Shown here piece by piece: positions 30,458 through 38,464 of a stretch of DNA of 64,000 nt (position 1 is its first letter; each line of letters opens with the position of its first letter). The DNA lies in NCBI GenBank assembly GCA_004020545.1, contig SAQE01000007.1:105258-169257 (forward strand), given 5' to 3'. The stretch comes from Mesorhizobium sp. Lineage in GTDB: Bacteria > Pseudomonadota > Alphaproteobacteria > Rhizobiales > Rhizobiaceae. Position numbers and translations under genes: made by a program. The notes below the pieces were generated by a model. It did not search any database and had not been told where the DNA came from. It was given only the letters and a program-made list of their open reading frames with translations.

Positions 30458-30884
30458 CTAAAGTTTGAGCGATGAGTTAAAACCGATATGATTAGAAATA
30501 TCGGTTTCAGCACCAAAGAGTGGCAACTCTGCGACGGCGGTTTTTCGACGGTCCTCGGGATAACGGCTCCGATTTCGACACTGAGGGAGGGTGCGCAAGA
30601 GGGCCAGCGGGATGTCGCAGGTGGTTAGCCCCGGTCGTGCACAATGCAATGTAGCCGTCCACCGACTTGCCCCACGAGTCCGCTTAGAAACGCTCTCCTC
30701 CCGTGATCCACAGTCCACACGTTGCTACCAGTTTACGCCGCACGAGCTAGTCAGGCCGCTTCCGCTTAACGAGGCTCTTCTTATTTTAGCCCAACACGAT
30801 CTGCTCGCAGCGAAATGGCAACTAGGATGCGGCTTTGTGCTTCGACACCAACCCGCCCGGAGTATCAGGACCGAGGCAGCGTCC
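30458..30884. other. 427-nt gap without supported genes
   Basis: Several short ORFs cross the stretch but none has a ribosome binding site or recognisable sequence. It separates the decayed reverse-strand genes from the forward excisionase-integrase group and may hold the latter's promoter. Confidence 0.5.
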
Positions 30885-31136
30885 ATGAAGAGTGACGCAA
30901 TCTCGTATCCCCCACGAGGGCTATCTCGTGAGGAAGCAGCTCGTTACATCGGTGTCGGATCGACGCTTTTTGACGAGATGGTTGCCGATGGGCGTATGCC
31001 AAAGCCCAAGCGCATCAATAGCCGCGCTGTCTGGGATCGTGTAGCCTTGGATATCGCTTTCACCTCGTTGCCGGACAAAGACAGCGGCCTTCAAGAGCTG
31101 TTGGAACGAAGCAAACGGGGCGTGGAAAAAAGATAG
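30885..31136 (+). CDS. AlpA-like excisionase / MerR-type helix-turn-helix protein
   Basis: An 83-aa protein, starting at the ATG at 30885 (MKSDAISYPPRG), with the pattern LSREEAARYIGVGSTLFDEM followed by the wing GRMPKPKRINSRAVWDRVAL. This is the AlpA/excisionase-type winged helix often encoded beside island integrases. It is expected to act as a recombination directionality factor or regulator of the integrase gene 295 nt downstream. A longer in-frame ORF from 30591 has no ribosome binding site or familiar sequence in its first 98 residues. Confidence 0.8.
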   Translation: MKSDAISYPPRGLSREEAARYIGVGSTLFDEMVADGRMPKPKRINSRAVWDRVALDIAFTSLPDKDSGLQELLERSKRGVEKR

Positions 31137-31201
31137 CAACTACGCTCGTTGCGTATACGCTGCAGGCGTAGTACGATGATAGCCCGTGCGGAAGGCATGA
31201 T

Positions 31202-31447
31202 GTGAACGAGAATGAGAAACTTGCGCAAGACGTGAAAGCATGGCGGGCAAAGGAAGGGTTTACTGCCGAAGCCGCGGCCAAGGTACTGGGAATACCGAGG
31301 CGCACCTTTGAAGGCATAGAGCAAGGAAGAGGGTTTCGTTACCCGGTGCTCCTGCGCGTTGCCATCAAAAGCAAAACCCTTTCGCTACGGGCGAGTCTGA
31401 AAGGGTCCCCCGGACTGAAAGGAGCATTTGATGGCTCGGCCATTTAA
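31202..31447 (+). CDS. Small XRE-like helix-turn-helix protein
   Basis: An 81-aa protein starting with GTG at 31202 after a GGAAGG site. The sequence KAWRAKEGFTAEAAAKVLGI with RRTFEGIEQGRGF fits a short helix-turn-helix DNA-binding domain. The start of the integrase gene lies inside its last codons (overlap 31431-31447), so expression is coupled. It probably controls the integrase/excisionase decision; this is inference from position. Confidence 0.7.
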   Translation: MNENEKLAQDVKAWRAKEGFTAEAAAKVLGIPRRTFEGIEQGRGFRYPVLLRVAIKSKTLSLRASLKGSPGLKGAFDGSAI

Positions 31448-32621
31448 GGATGCCCGTTACCCTGGGGTATCTTCGCGCCTCAAGAACGGCAAGCTAATCT
31501 ATCGCTACCGCGCAAAGGGCATGCCTGAAATCCGCCTTCCCGGTAAGCCCGGCGATCCCGAGTTCGAGGCGGCTTACGAGAAGGCCACGCAGGGTCAAGG
31601 CAAGAAGGCAGTTATCGTCGATTTGCCCGGTCGGGCACTGCCAAAAACCTTTGGTCATGCCGCGCGCCGGCTTGAAACGACAATGGAGTGGTTGGGCTTT
31701 GATGAAGCCACGCAGCAGAAGAATGCGCGACTGATTGAGCGTTTTCTCAACCTGCCGGTCGATCCCAACTACCCACTCACCTGGCGCAATACTCCTGTTG
31801 AACATCTCGACGCGGATCGGCTTCGCGCCATCATTGAAGGCATCTTCAGGACGAACCGCACAGTCGCCAAACACACGTTGGTCGCCATCAAGAAGCTTCT
31901 ATGGGTCGCGACCGATGTCGAAAAATGGATCAAGCCGCAGGATGATCCGTCGCTATCTATCCGCGTGCGGGTGCCCAAATCGACCAAGAACCCAGCTTGG
32001 CCAATTGCGATGCGCGAAAAGTTCGAGGAGCGACACCCCATCGGTACAGCCGCGCGCACCTGCTATGCACTGGGGTTCTGGCTTGGAAATCGGCGCGGCG
32101 ATATCGCTGCTCTTGAGTGGGACGATCTTTTAACCGAAGAGATCGAACTGTTCGACGGCTCGCTGGTGCTAATCGAGGCCTTTGATTTCCGCCAGAAGAA
32201 GAACCGCAACCGCCATGGCGGGCGGGAGATGTTCATTCCAGTCGTAGACAAACTAGCAACGGCCTTGGACCTGCTCGATCGCTCGAGAGGCGGCACGGTC
32301 TTAAAGAACGCCTATGGCAGGTCATTCTCGGAAAAGAGCCTGACCGGCATGATGCAGCACTGGACGCGGCAGGCGGGAATTCCAAGCGGCTACACGCTTC
32401 ATGGCCTGCGCCGCACCTTCGGCACCTACCTCGCTGAATGCAACATCCAGGCGCGCGCCATCATGGAGGCGATGGGTCATTCCTCCATGACGGTAACAGA
32501 TGAGTATGTGCGTGAGGCCAATAAGAAGCGGATCGCGGTTGATATTGCTCGTGCCATCAACGAGCGCGAGGCCAAACGCGACGCCATGAAGCGGCGGGCA
32601 AACCTCCGCATCGTCAGATAA
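31431..32621 (+). CDS. Tyrosine recombinase/integrase (right island edge)
   Basis: A 396-aa phage-type integrase of a different subfamily from the one at 6331. The catalytic Arg is in LGFWLGNRRGDIAALEW, the HxxR box is LHGLRRTFGTYLAE, and the C-terminal His and Tyr nucleophile are in MGHSSMTVTDEYVREA. The ATG at 31431 follows AAAGGAG with good spacing and is preferred to a TTG three bases earlier. The gene ends about 106 nt from the 3' end of tRNA-Ile2, its likely attachment site. Confidence 0.93.
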   Translation: MARPFKDARYPGVSSRLKNGKLIYRYRAKGMPEIRLPGKPGDPEFEAAYEKATQGQGKKAVIVDLPGRALPKTFGHAARRLETTMEWLGFDEATQQKNARLIERFLNLPVDPNYPLTWRNTPVEHLDADRLRAIIEGIFRTNRTVAKHTLVAIKKLLWVATDVEKWIKPQDDPSLSIRVRVPKSTKNPAWPIAMREKFEERHPIGTAARTCYALGFWLGNRRGDIAALEWDDLLTEEIELFDGSLVLIEAFDFRQKKNRNRHGGREMFIPVVDKLATALDLLDRSRGGTVLKNAYGRSFSEKSLTGMMQHWTRQAGIPSGYTLHGLRRTFGTYLAECNIQARAIMEAMGHSSMTVTDEYVREANKKRIAVDIARAINEREAKRDAMKRRANLRIVR

Positions 32622-32659
32622 TCAAATCGAGTCGGAACAAACCGGGACCACGGTCCTGC

Positions 32660-32682
32660 TTTGGGCCCATAATGGGCCCAAA
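32660..32682. other. Perfect palindrome between integrase and tRNA-Ile2
   Basis: Arms TTTGGGCCCAT (32660-32670) and ATGGGCCCAAA (32672-32682) around a single A. It could form a short hairpin ending the integrase transcript or be a recombinase/excisionase arm site. Its TGGGCCC core also occurs in the tRNA acceptor sequence nearby. Confidence 0.6.
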
Positions 32683-32727
32683 ACGTTTTGGGCCGAGGGC
32701 ACTTTTTGTGAATAAAAACAATGGTTA

Positions 32728-32803
32728 TGGTGGGCCCGGAGGGACTCGAACCCCCAACCAAGCGGTTATGAGCCGCCGGCTCTAACCATTGAGCTACAGG
32801 CCC
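32728..32803 (-). tRNA. tRNA-Ile2 (CAT anticodon, lysidine type)
   Basis: A complete 76-nt reverse-strand tRNA with encoded CCA. The acceptor GGGCCTG pairs with CGGGCCC, the D-arm is GCTCAATGGTTAGAGC, the anticodon loop is CTCATAA and the T-arm contains GGTTCGAGTCC. A CAT anticodon alone could be Met, but the body (GGCGGCTCATAACCGCTTGG) resembles E. coli tRNA-Ile2, whose C34 is modified to lysidine to read AUA. Its 3' end faces the integrase at 31431-32621. Confidence 0.93.
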
Positions 32804-33023
32804 CACGCGGGCTGGCTTAGTGTTTTTCGGCGCGCGGCACAAGGCTTTCGAAAGCGCTGGCGGCGGACGTCAAAATCAGCCCATATTCGCTCCGTACAGC
32901 GGCGTGCGCCCATAAGGCGCGTGAACAGGTCCGGGGCTTGCACCGCACCGTCGGTAACCGACGCTTCTTCCAGTCGGGCAGGAGGCGGCAGGTGTATCGG
33001 ATCGCAGATCTCGAGGAGTTTTC

Positions 33024-33734
33024 ATGACCAGACATCTTTTGCCCGTCGCGCTCGCAGCCGCGATCGCGTTTCCGGCGCTGGCAAGCGCCGCCGACACGCA
33101 GCCGCCGCCGCGCATTGTTGTCTCGGGCGAGGGCGAAGCGACCGTCGCGCCTGACATAGCGATGCTGACGCTCAGCGTCATGCGCGAGGCAAAGACCGCG
33201 CGCGCCGCGCTCGATGCCAACAACGACGCCATGGCGTCGGTGATCGCGGCGATGAAATCGGCCGGCATCGCCGATCGCGATCTGCAGACGGCAGGCATCC
33301 AGATCAACCCGCGCTACAACTACACCAACAAGGCAGACGGCAGCCAGGAAGCCGAGCTCGTCGCTTACCAGGTGACGAACACGCTGTCGGTGCGCGCGCG
33401 CGACGTCGACAAGACCGGCGACATCCTCGACAAGGCGGTATCGCTCGGCGTCAACCAGGGCGGCGGTATCGCCTTCACCAACGACGATCCGAAGGCCACC
33501 ATCGCCGAGGCGCGCAAGAAGGCCGTCGCCGACGCGCTCGCCAAAGCCAAGACGCTTGCCGAGGCCGCCGGGGTCAGCCTTGGCAAAGTGCTCGAGATCA
33601 CCGACCAGAACGTCGCGCCGGTGCCGATGCCGATAAACGCCAAGGCGTTCGATGCCGCCCGCGCCGCCGTGCCGGTGCAGGCCGGCGAGAACGCCTACAC
33701 CGTGCAGGTGACCGTCACGTTCGAGCTGAAGTGA
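33024..33734 (+). CDS. SIMPL (DUF541) domain periplasmic protein
   Basis: A 236-aa exported protein. A Sec signal peptide (LLPVALAAAIAFPALASAAD) with likely cleavage after ASA precedes a SIMPL/DUF541 domain: ISVSGEGEATVAP-like VVSGEGEATVAPDIAML, then MREAKTARAALDANNDAMAS, and YQVTNTLSVRARDVDKTG. Family members are periplasmic or outer-membrane proteins linked to stress tolerance, of uncertain biochemistry. It is the first core gene right of the island. A strong bidirectional terminator follows 35 nt after the stop. Confidence 0.93.
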   Translation: MTRHLLPVALAAAIAFPALASAADTQPPPRIVVSGEGEATVAPDIAMLTLSVMREAKTARAALDANNDAMASVIAAMKSAGIADRDLQTAGIQINPRYNYTNKADGSQEAELVAYQVTNTLSVRARDVDKTGDILDKAVSLGVNQGGGIAFTNDDPKATIAEARKKAVADALAKAKTLAEAAGVSLGKVLEITDQNVAPVPMPINAKAFDAARAAVPVQAGENAYTVQVTVTFELK

Positions 33735-33768
33735 TCTCGGCGCGACCGGGGTTACGCAATCCAGCCAC

Positions 33769-33804
33769 AAAAAACCCCGGAGGACCAATCCTCCGGGGTT
33801 TTTT
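33769..33804. terminator. Rho-independent terminator, bidirectional
   Basis: The stem CCCCGGAGGA (33775-33784) pairs with TCCTCCGGGG (33789-33798), with loop CCAA, flanked by an A6 run on the left and a T6 run on the right. It ends the SIMPL-domain gene transcript and could also stop reverse-strand transcription. Confidence 0.92.
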
Positions 33805-33847
33805 CGAGCCGCGCGCTTCTGACTGAAGGGGCTCCGCTACTCATAGG

Positions 33848-33952
33848 CGATCCTCGCAGAGGATCGTCCTCAGGACTGACCTTCGCAGAAGGTCATGCCC
33901 AAAGTCGATCTTCGAAGAAGATCGTACTCGCAGCTTGATCCTCGCAGAGGTC
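33848..33952. repeat. Four tandem short hairpins
   Basis: Four similar stem-loops lie in a row with the consensus GAYCYTC-GMA-GARGRTC: 33848-33866 (perfect 8-bp arms), 33878-33894 (7-bp), 33906-33924 (8-bp) and 33937-33952 (imperfect). Each has a 3-nt loop. They lie between the SIMPL-domain terminator and the convergent secreted-protein gene. The long ORFs through them are artefacts. Confidence 0.7.
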
Positions 33953-33963
33953 ATGTCCAAGCC

Positions 33964-34320
33964 TCAGCGATAGATGATCGGGCAGCCGCGCTCGTTGGCG
34001 AAGACCACCACCACGCGGTCGCCATACTGGCGGCCGGCCACCTTCACCGTGCGCCGGCTGATGTCGACGATGCGGACGCGGTGCAGGCCCATGCGCTCGG
34101 CCTTGTCGAGAGCGCGGTCAGGCGAGCAGCCGCGGCGGCGCCAGTCGCGATCGCGACGATAATAGCCGTCGTCGTCCTCGCCGGTGTAGACGCCGAAACG
34201 GGGATCAGGGCCGTTGCCGAAGCCGAGATAAAGGCTGTCCGCATGCGCCGCCGGAATGGCACCGAGCGTGCCGAGGCCGACGAGGGCCGAAAGGGCTGCC
34301 GTCTTGATCGTGTTGAACAT
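33964..34320 (-). CDS. Secreted hypothetical protein
   Basis: A 118-aa protein with a signal peptide (MFNTIKTAALSALVGLGTLG, cleavage after AHA) and a mature part containing DDGYYRRDRDWRRRGCSPDR and RVRIVDISRRTVKVAGRQYG. The C-terminal half resembles small periplasmic rhizobial proteins whose domain I cannot name. The ATG at 34320 follows an AAGGAGAGAG site and is preferred to the ORF start at 34386. It has two Cys residues that might form a disulfide. Confidence 0.8.
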   Translation of the reverse strand: MFNTIKTAALSALVGLGTLGAIPAAHADSLYLGFGNGPDPRFGVYTGEDDDGYYRRDRDWRRRGCSPDRALDKAERMGLHRVRIVDISRRTVKVAGRQYGDRVVVVFANERGCPIIYR

Positions 34321-34560
34321 TGTCTCTCTCCTTGTTGGGGGCTTTCGCCCGTTCGAATCGGTAATTCGGCGAACCGATGGGGCCAAGAATGCTCTTTCCT
34401 GTCTGAACTTTCCGCGAACCGGCCGTTCATTCCCGGTTCATGTGGCAGGAAAAGGGATTTTTCCGAACCTATCGCTTCTTTCCCTCGAAACTGCAGGCCG
34501 AAAACGCGCCATGGCACGGCCGGTTCCGCGCTCAGGGTTCGTCGTCAAGATGCGAACCGG

Positions 34561-35007
34561 TCAGGGTTCGTCATCAAGTATATAGTCGAAATAGTCGTCC
34601 GGCTCGGCCAGGTCGGTTTCCTTGGCCTTCACCCGGCCGCGGATCGAAATCCCGGCCTCGTGCACGGTCTCCGCGCTTCCCGAAACCAGCCTGTGCCACC
34701 AGTAGAGATCATGGCCTTCGGCAATGAGCCGGTAGGCGCAGGTCTTGGGCAACCACGTGATGGTGCGCACGTTCTGCGGCGTCAACCCGACGCAATCGGG
34801 CACGCGCGACAGCCGGTTGGAATAGTCCGAGCAAAGGCATTTTTCGGCGTCGAACAGCCGGCAGCCGACGCTCGTCCAATAGATCTCGCCGGTGTCCTCG
34901 TCCTCGAGTTTCGACAGGCAGCATTTGCCGCAGCCGTCGCAGAGTGATTCCCACTCGGCCGGAGTCATCGCCTCGAGCGTCTTGGTTTTCCAGAACGGTG
35001 CGGTCAT
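34561..35007 (-). CDS. YcgN/UPF0260 cysteine cluster protein
   Basis: A 148-aa protein of the YcgN (UPF0260) family. The cysteine cluster is visible as [15 protein letters not shown], then [19 protein letters not shown] and [10 protein letters not shown], suggesting bound metal. [20 protein letters not shown] is a second family hallmark. The start is placed at the ATG at 35007 ([20 protein letters not shown]) because the upstream ORF extension lacks family sequence. Function unknown; probably a cytoplasmic metalloprotein. Confidence 0.92.
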   Translation of the reverse strand: MTAPFWKTKTLEAMTPAEWESLCDGCGKCCLSKLEDEDTGEIYWTSVGCRLFDAEKCLCSDYSNRLSRVPDCVGLTPQNVRTITWLPKTCAYRLIAEGHDLYWWHRLVSGSAETVHEAGISIRGRVKAKETDLAEPDDYFDYILDDEP

Positions 35008-35202
35008 GCGGCTGGATTTGGCCCTCCGCGGCCTTCCGGTCAAGCGCTGCTGTCGCACTGACCCAGTATCAACATTAGAAAAACACGAAATTGCCTTCAA
35101 AAGGCCGGCCAGACATCCTTGGCTGCGGCCAATGCCTGACGGAACCAATTACGGTTGATGAAAGTTTGGGCAGGGATGGGACCCCACTAGGAGAAGATTG
35201 AT

Positions 35203-37464
35203 ATGAAACGCCAACCACGGATTCTGGCGGGTACGGCAATCGGCCTGCTTATGGCATCCGCGCCGTTGGGCGCGTATCCGCTGCAGGCCGATTTCGGCAC
35301 CTCGCGGGGGGCACCGCTTATCCTGGCACAGTCGAACTGCGCCGAAGGCCAATCGGCCGAGGAGTGCGCTCAAGGCGGCCAGCAGGGGGAGCAGCCCAGG
35401 AAGAAGAAGCGCGAGCAGGTGCAGCAGACGGAATCGGCTCCGGCCGAGCAGCCCGCCGAGCCCGAGCAGAAGCCGCGCCGCAAGCGGCAGGACCAGCAGC
35501 AGATGGACACCGGCCAGGCGGAACAGGCAGCACCGGCCGAGCAACAGCTTAAACCGCGCAAGAAGCGCGACCAGCAGCAGATCGAGGCGGCGCCTGCCGA
35601 CCAGGGCGGACAGCCCGCAGTCGACGAGCAACAAATCAATCCCCGCAAGAAAAAACGCGACCAGCAGCAACAGATCGAGGCGGCCCCCGCGGATCAGGGT
35701 AGCGCGCCTGTGACCGACGAACAGCAACCGCGTAAGAAGAAGCGCCAACTGCAGCAGACCGAAACCGCGCCGGCCGAGCAGCCCGCGGAACAGGCAGCGC
35801 CCGCGACCGACGAGCAGCAGCCGCGCAAGAAGAAGCGCAACCAGCTCCAACAGACCGAAACCGCGCCGGCCGAGCAGCCCGCGGAACAGGCAGCGCCCGC
35901 CAACGACAACTTGCCGCAGGACAAGCTGCGCAAGAAGAAGCGGGATCTGCGGCAACAGACCGAGACCGCCCCAACCGGGCAGGCGCCGAAGATCGAGGCC
36001 CCTGCCGGCGAGCCGGCGCCGCAGGTCGAGCCGCAGCAGAACAATCAGCAAGCTGCACCGGCCGAGGGCGAACAGCCACTGGACAAGACGAAGAAGCGCA
36101 GGAAGGCTCTCGGTCAGCAACCCGGCACCGGTCAGGCGGTGACGGGAGAACAACCTTCGACCAAGCAGCCCTCCAGCGAAGGCCAGGCAACCACCGGCGG
36201 CCAGCCAGCTACCGGCGAGCAGCCGGCCGAAGGCGGGGCGAACGCCGGCGCTGCCGCGCAGGGCCAAGCGCCTGCCAATGCGAACGAGGCCCCCATCTTC
36301 GACAGCCAGAAGGATGTGGTGCGCAAGCGCAAGGGCCGTCAGCCGGCCGGCCAGAACGAAAGCGGTCAGGCTGGAGTTGAGCAAGGCGGTACCGGCCAAA
36401 CTGGCAATCAAACCGAACAGCTTCAGGGCCAGCAGGCACAGACGCCCGCGCCGGTCGACCAGGGCCCGCCGCCCACCGACGACAAGGCCGCGCAACAGGA
36501 AATCCAGCCTGAGAAGTTCGTGCCTGTCACCGAGGAAAAGGGCAAGCGGATTGAGCTTACGCCCGAGCAGGTTGTCCGCGATCGTCGCCGGCCGCAGGGT
36601 GCTGACGTGGTGAAGCAGTTCGGCGACCGCGTGATCCTCCAGTTCAACAACCAGACATTCGTGGAAAGCAACGAGGCGCCTCGCATCACCCGCGGCGCCA
36701 GGAATGTCTACTACGAGGATCTTTCGGGCGGCCGCACCCGCGAAATCGTTGAGCGCGACAACGGCATCCAGATCGTCACCATCCGCAACCGCAATGGCGA
36801 CGTCATCCGGCGATCGCGCATCACGCCGGATGGCCACGAATATGTGCTGAGCTATGTCGACGAGCGGTACTACAACGATGTCGACGAATGGCGCGATCCC
36901 GGCGACGACCTGCCGCCGATGCGGCTCGACATCTCGCGCCGCGACTACATCCTGGATTCGGAGGAAGTCGAGGATCCGGACGAGTATTACACCTTCCTCG
37001 AACAGCCGCCGGTGGAAAGGGTGCAGCGCCTCTACTCGATCGACGAGGTCAAGCGCTCGGCCCGCGTGCGCGACATCGCCCGTCGTATCGACCTCGACAC
37101 GCTGAACTTCGACTTCGGCTCGGCCACGATCTCCGATACCGAAGTGCAGAAGCTCGAAGGCGTGGCCACCGCCATGGAAAAACTCCTGAAGAAGAACCCG
37201 GCGGAGACCTTCCTGATCGAAGGCCATACCGACGCTGTCGGTACGCCCGACGCTAACCTCGCACTGTCGGATCGGCGCGCCGAGGCAGTCGCCGAGGCGT
37301 TGACCAACGCGTTCGGCATCCCCGCCGAGAATCTCACCACGCAGGGCTACGGCGAGGAGTATCTCAAGGTGAACACACCCGGCCCGAACCGCGAGAACCG
37401 CCGTGTCGCCATCCGCCGCATCACCTCGCTGGTGGCGCCGGTGGCGAGCAACAACGAGCAATGA
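35203..37464 (+). CDS. OmpA-family protein with long Gln/Pro/Ala/Lys repeat region
   Basis: A 753-aa envelope protein. An N-terminal signal segment (GTAIGLLMASAPLGAYPLQA) is followed by about 380 residues (roughly 50-430) of low-complexity repeats based on PRKKKR-QQTE-APAEQPAE. These include a perfect 50-bp DNA duplication (35755-35804 and 35851-35900, period 96 bp). A middle region (about 440-620) has no clear match. The C-terminal OmpA peptidoglycan-binding domain shows LNFDFGSATISDTEVQKLEG, EGHTDAVGTPDANLALSDRR and NRENRRVAIRRI. The AGGAG site 14 nt before the ATG supports the start. It probably links the outer membrane to peptidoglycan. Confidence 0.92.
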   Translation: MKRQPRILAGTAIGLLMASAPLGAYPLQADFGTSRGAPLILAQSNCAEGQSAEECAQGGQQGEQPRKKKREQVQQTESAPAEQPAEPEQKPRRKRQDQQQMDTGQAEQAAPAEQQLKPRKKRDQQQIEAAPADQGGQPAVDEQQINPRKKKRDQQQQIEAAPADQGSAPVTDEQQPRKKKRQLQQTETAPAEQPAEQAAPATDEQQPRKKKRNQLQQTETAPAEQPAEQAAPANDNLPQDKLRKKKRDLRQQTETAPTGQAPKIEAPAGEPAPQVEPQQNNQQAAPAEGEQPLDKTKKRRKALGQQPGTGQAVTGEQPSTKQPSSEGQATTGGQPATGEQPAEGGANAGAAAQGQAPANANEAPIFDSQKDVVRKRKGRQPAGQNESGQAGVEQGGTGQTGNQTEQLQGQQAQTPAPVDQGPPPTDDKAAQQEIQPEKFVPVTEEKGKRIELTPEQVVRDRRRPQGADVVKQFGDRVILQFNNQTFVESNEAPRITRGARNVYYEDLSGGRTREIVERDNGIQIVTIRNRNGDVIRRSRITPDGHEYVLSYVDERYYNDVDEWRDPGDDLPPMRLDISRRDYILDSEEVEDPDEYYTFLEQPPVERVQRLYSIDEVKRSARVRDIARRIDLDTLNFDFGSATISDTEVQKLEGVATAMEKLLKKNPAETFLIEGHTDAVGTPDANLALSDRRAEAVAEALTNAFGIPAENLTTQGYGEEYLKVNTPGPNRENRRVAIRRITSLVAPVASNNEQ

Positions 37465-37467
37465 TTA

Positions 37468-37512
37468 ATGCATGTCGTCCAAAACTGTGCAGCGGTTTTG
37501 GGCGACATGCAT
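37468..37512. repeat. Dispersed palindromic repeat after the OmpA-family gene
   Basis: A hairpin of ATGCATGTCG (37468-37477) with CGACATGCAT (37503-37512), plus an inner CCAAAAC/GTTTTGG pairing. It has the same CGAAAAC...GTTTTCGG-type core as the other dispersed palindromes and lies 4 nt after the stop codon. Confidence 0.75.
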
Positions 37513-37611
37513 AAAACAGGATGTCGCCTGAATCCGTTTCAGCGCGACGCGCTTTAACGTTTGATTTCAAAATCCTGACCCGATTTTCGGAATCAGCGCG
37601 CGAAGACGGAT

Positions 37612-37640
37612 GCCCGTCCGGATCCGGACGGGCCTTTTCC
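37612..37640 (+). terminator. Probable Rho-independent terminator
   Basis: The 22-nt perfect palindrome GCCCGTCCGGATCCGGACGG and following bases (37612-37633) is followed by CTTTTCC. It probably ends transcription from the OmpA-family gene about 150 nt upstream. The T-run is short. Confidence 0.6.
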
Positions 37641-37682
37641 TTGAAAATTCAAGAAGAATTGTCCCGCTTGCCCGTCGTGCTC

Positions 37683-37796
37683 ATTGAATCGCCGCATTGC
37701 GGCACCCAGATTCAATGCAGGGCGTTCCCTGCCCTGTCCCGACTCCAGCGGGACACATGGCCCCGCCGGTCCCCCCTCTCCGGCGGGGCTTTTTTG
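37683..37796 (+). ncRNA. Candidate structured non-coding RNA
   Basis: A chain of four clean stem-loops: ATTGAATC/GATTCAAT (37683-37690 with 37709-37716) enclosing GCCGCA/TGCGGC; GCAGGG/CCCTGC (37717-37722 with 37727-37732); GTCCCG/CGGGAC (37736-37741 with 37749-37754); and a strong terminator CCCCGCCGG/CCGGCGGGG (37761-37769 with 37780-37788) with a C-T6 tail. No ORF explains the terminator, since the nearest upstream gene already has one. I do not recognise the RNA family; it is not tmRNA or SRP RNA by eye. The exact 5' end is unknown. Confidence 0.55.
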
Positions 37797-37844
37797 TCTT
37801 GAAAAGCGAGTCCGTCCGCCCGAAATACGGCGGGCATCCCACAG

Positions 37845-37889
37845 CCATTCCCAGGAAAAGTGCGCAGCGGTTTTCCGTCCGGAATTGCC
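37845..37889. repeat. Degenerate palindromic repeat
   Basis: An imperfect copy, in inverse orientation, of the CAATTCC-type palindrome at 5896-5939: CCATTCCCAGGAAAAGTGCG followed by AGCGGTTTTCCGTCCGGAAT. It lies just before the UPF0114 gene. Confidence 0.55.
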
Positions 37890-37930
37890 TGAGGACAGAA
37901 AGCTAGAGCGAAACCGGCCCGGAGCACCTT

Positions 37931-38446
37931 ATGAAGCGTCTCGAACTCGCCATCGAATCCGTCATCCTCGCTTCGCGCTGGCTGCTGGTCGCCTTCTATC
38001 TCGGGCTCGGCGTGGCGCTCGCGACTTATGCGCTGTCCTTCGGCAAGAAGCTCTACGAATTCGTGCAGAGCGCCTTCGCGCTCGGCGACACCGATACCAT
38101 CCTGAAGATGCTCGGCCTCATCGACGCCGCCCTTGTCGCCTCGCTGGTGGTGATGGTCATCATTTCGGGCTACGAGAATTTCGTCAGCCGCTTCGACGAG
38201 AAGGACGCCGGCGTCCACTGGCTGGGCACGATCGATGTCGGCTCGCTGAAGGTCAAGGTCGCCTCGACCATCGTCGCGATCTCCTCCATCCACCTGCTGC
38301 AGGTGTTCCTCAACCACGCTTCCTACACGACTGAGCAGCTCATGTGGCTGACCATCATGCATCTGGCCTTCGTGCTTTCGGCGCTCATGCTTGCCTATAT
38401 CGACCGGGTGATGGCGCTGGCGAAGGGCAAGAAGGCCGCCGAGTAA
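37931..38446 (+). CDS. UPF0114 family membrane protein (YqhA-like)
   Basis: A 171-aa inner-membrane protein of the TIGR00645/UPF0114 (YqhA) family, function unknown. Family-typical stretches include ESVILASRWLLVAFYLGLGV at the N-terminus, VVMVIISGYENFVSRFD in the middle, and VHWLGTIDVGSLKVKVASTI. Three or four transmembrane helices are visible (about 10-35, 60-85, 115-135 and 140-160). The gene stands alone, 18 nt from the convergent SDR gene. Confidence 0.93.
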   Translation: MKRLELAIESVILASRWLLVAFYLGLGVALATYALSFGKKLYEFVQSAFALGDTDTILKMLGLIDAALVASLVVMVIISGYENFVSRFDEKDAGVHWLGTIDVGSLKVKVASTIVAISSIHLLQVFLNHASYTTEQLMWLTIMHLAFVLSALMLAYIDRVMALAKGKKAAE

Positions 38447-38464
38447 GCGGCGTCTGCACCGACC

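Noticed and set aside
33895-34947. 350-aa forward ORF after the hairpin array
   Set aside because: Runs through the hairpins and antisense to two well-supported reverse genes.
35149-37461. 770-aa reverse-strand ORF opposite the OmpA-family gene
   Set aside because: It is the complement of low-complexity repeats (Leu/Leu/Arg-rich), with no ribosome binding site or family pattern; the forward frame has an OmpA domain.
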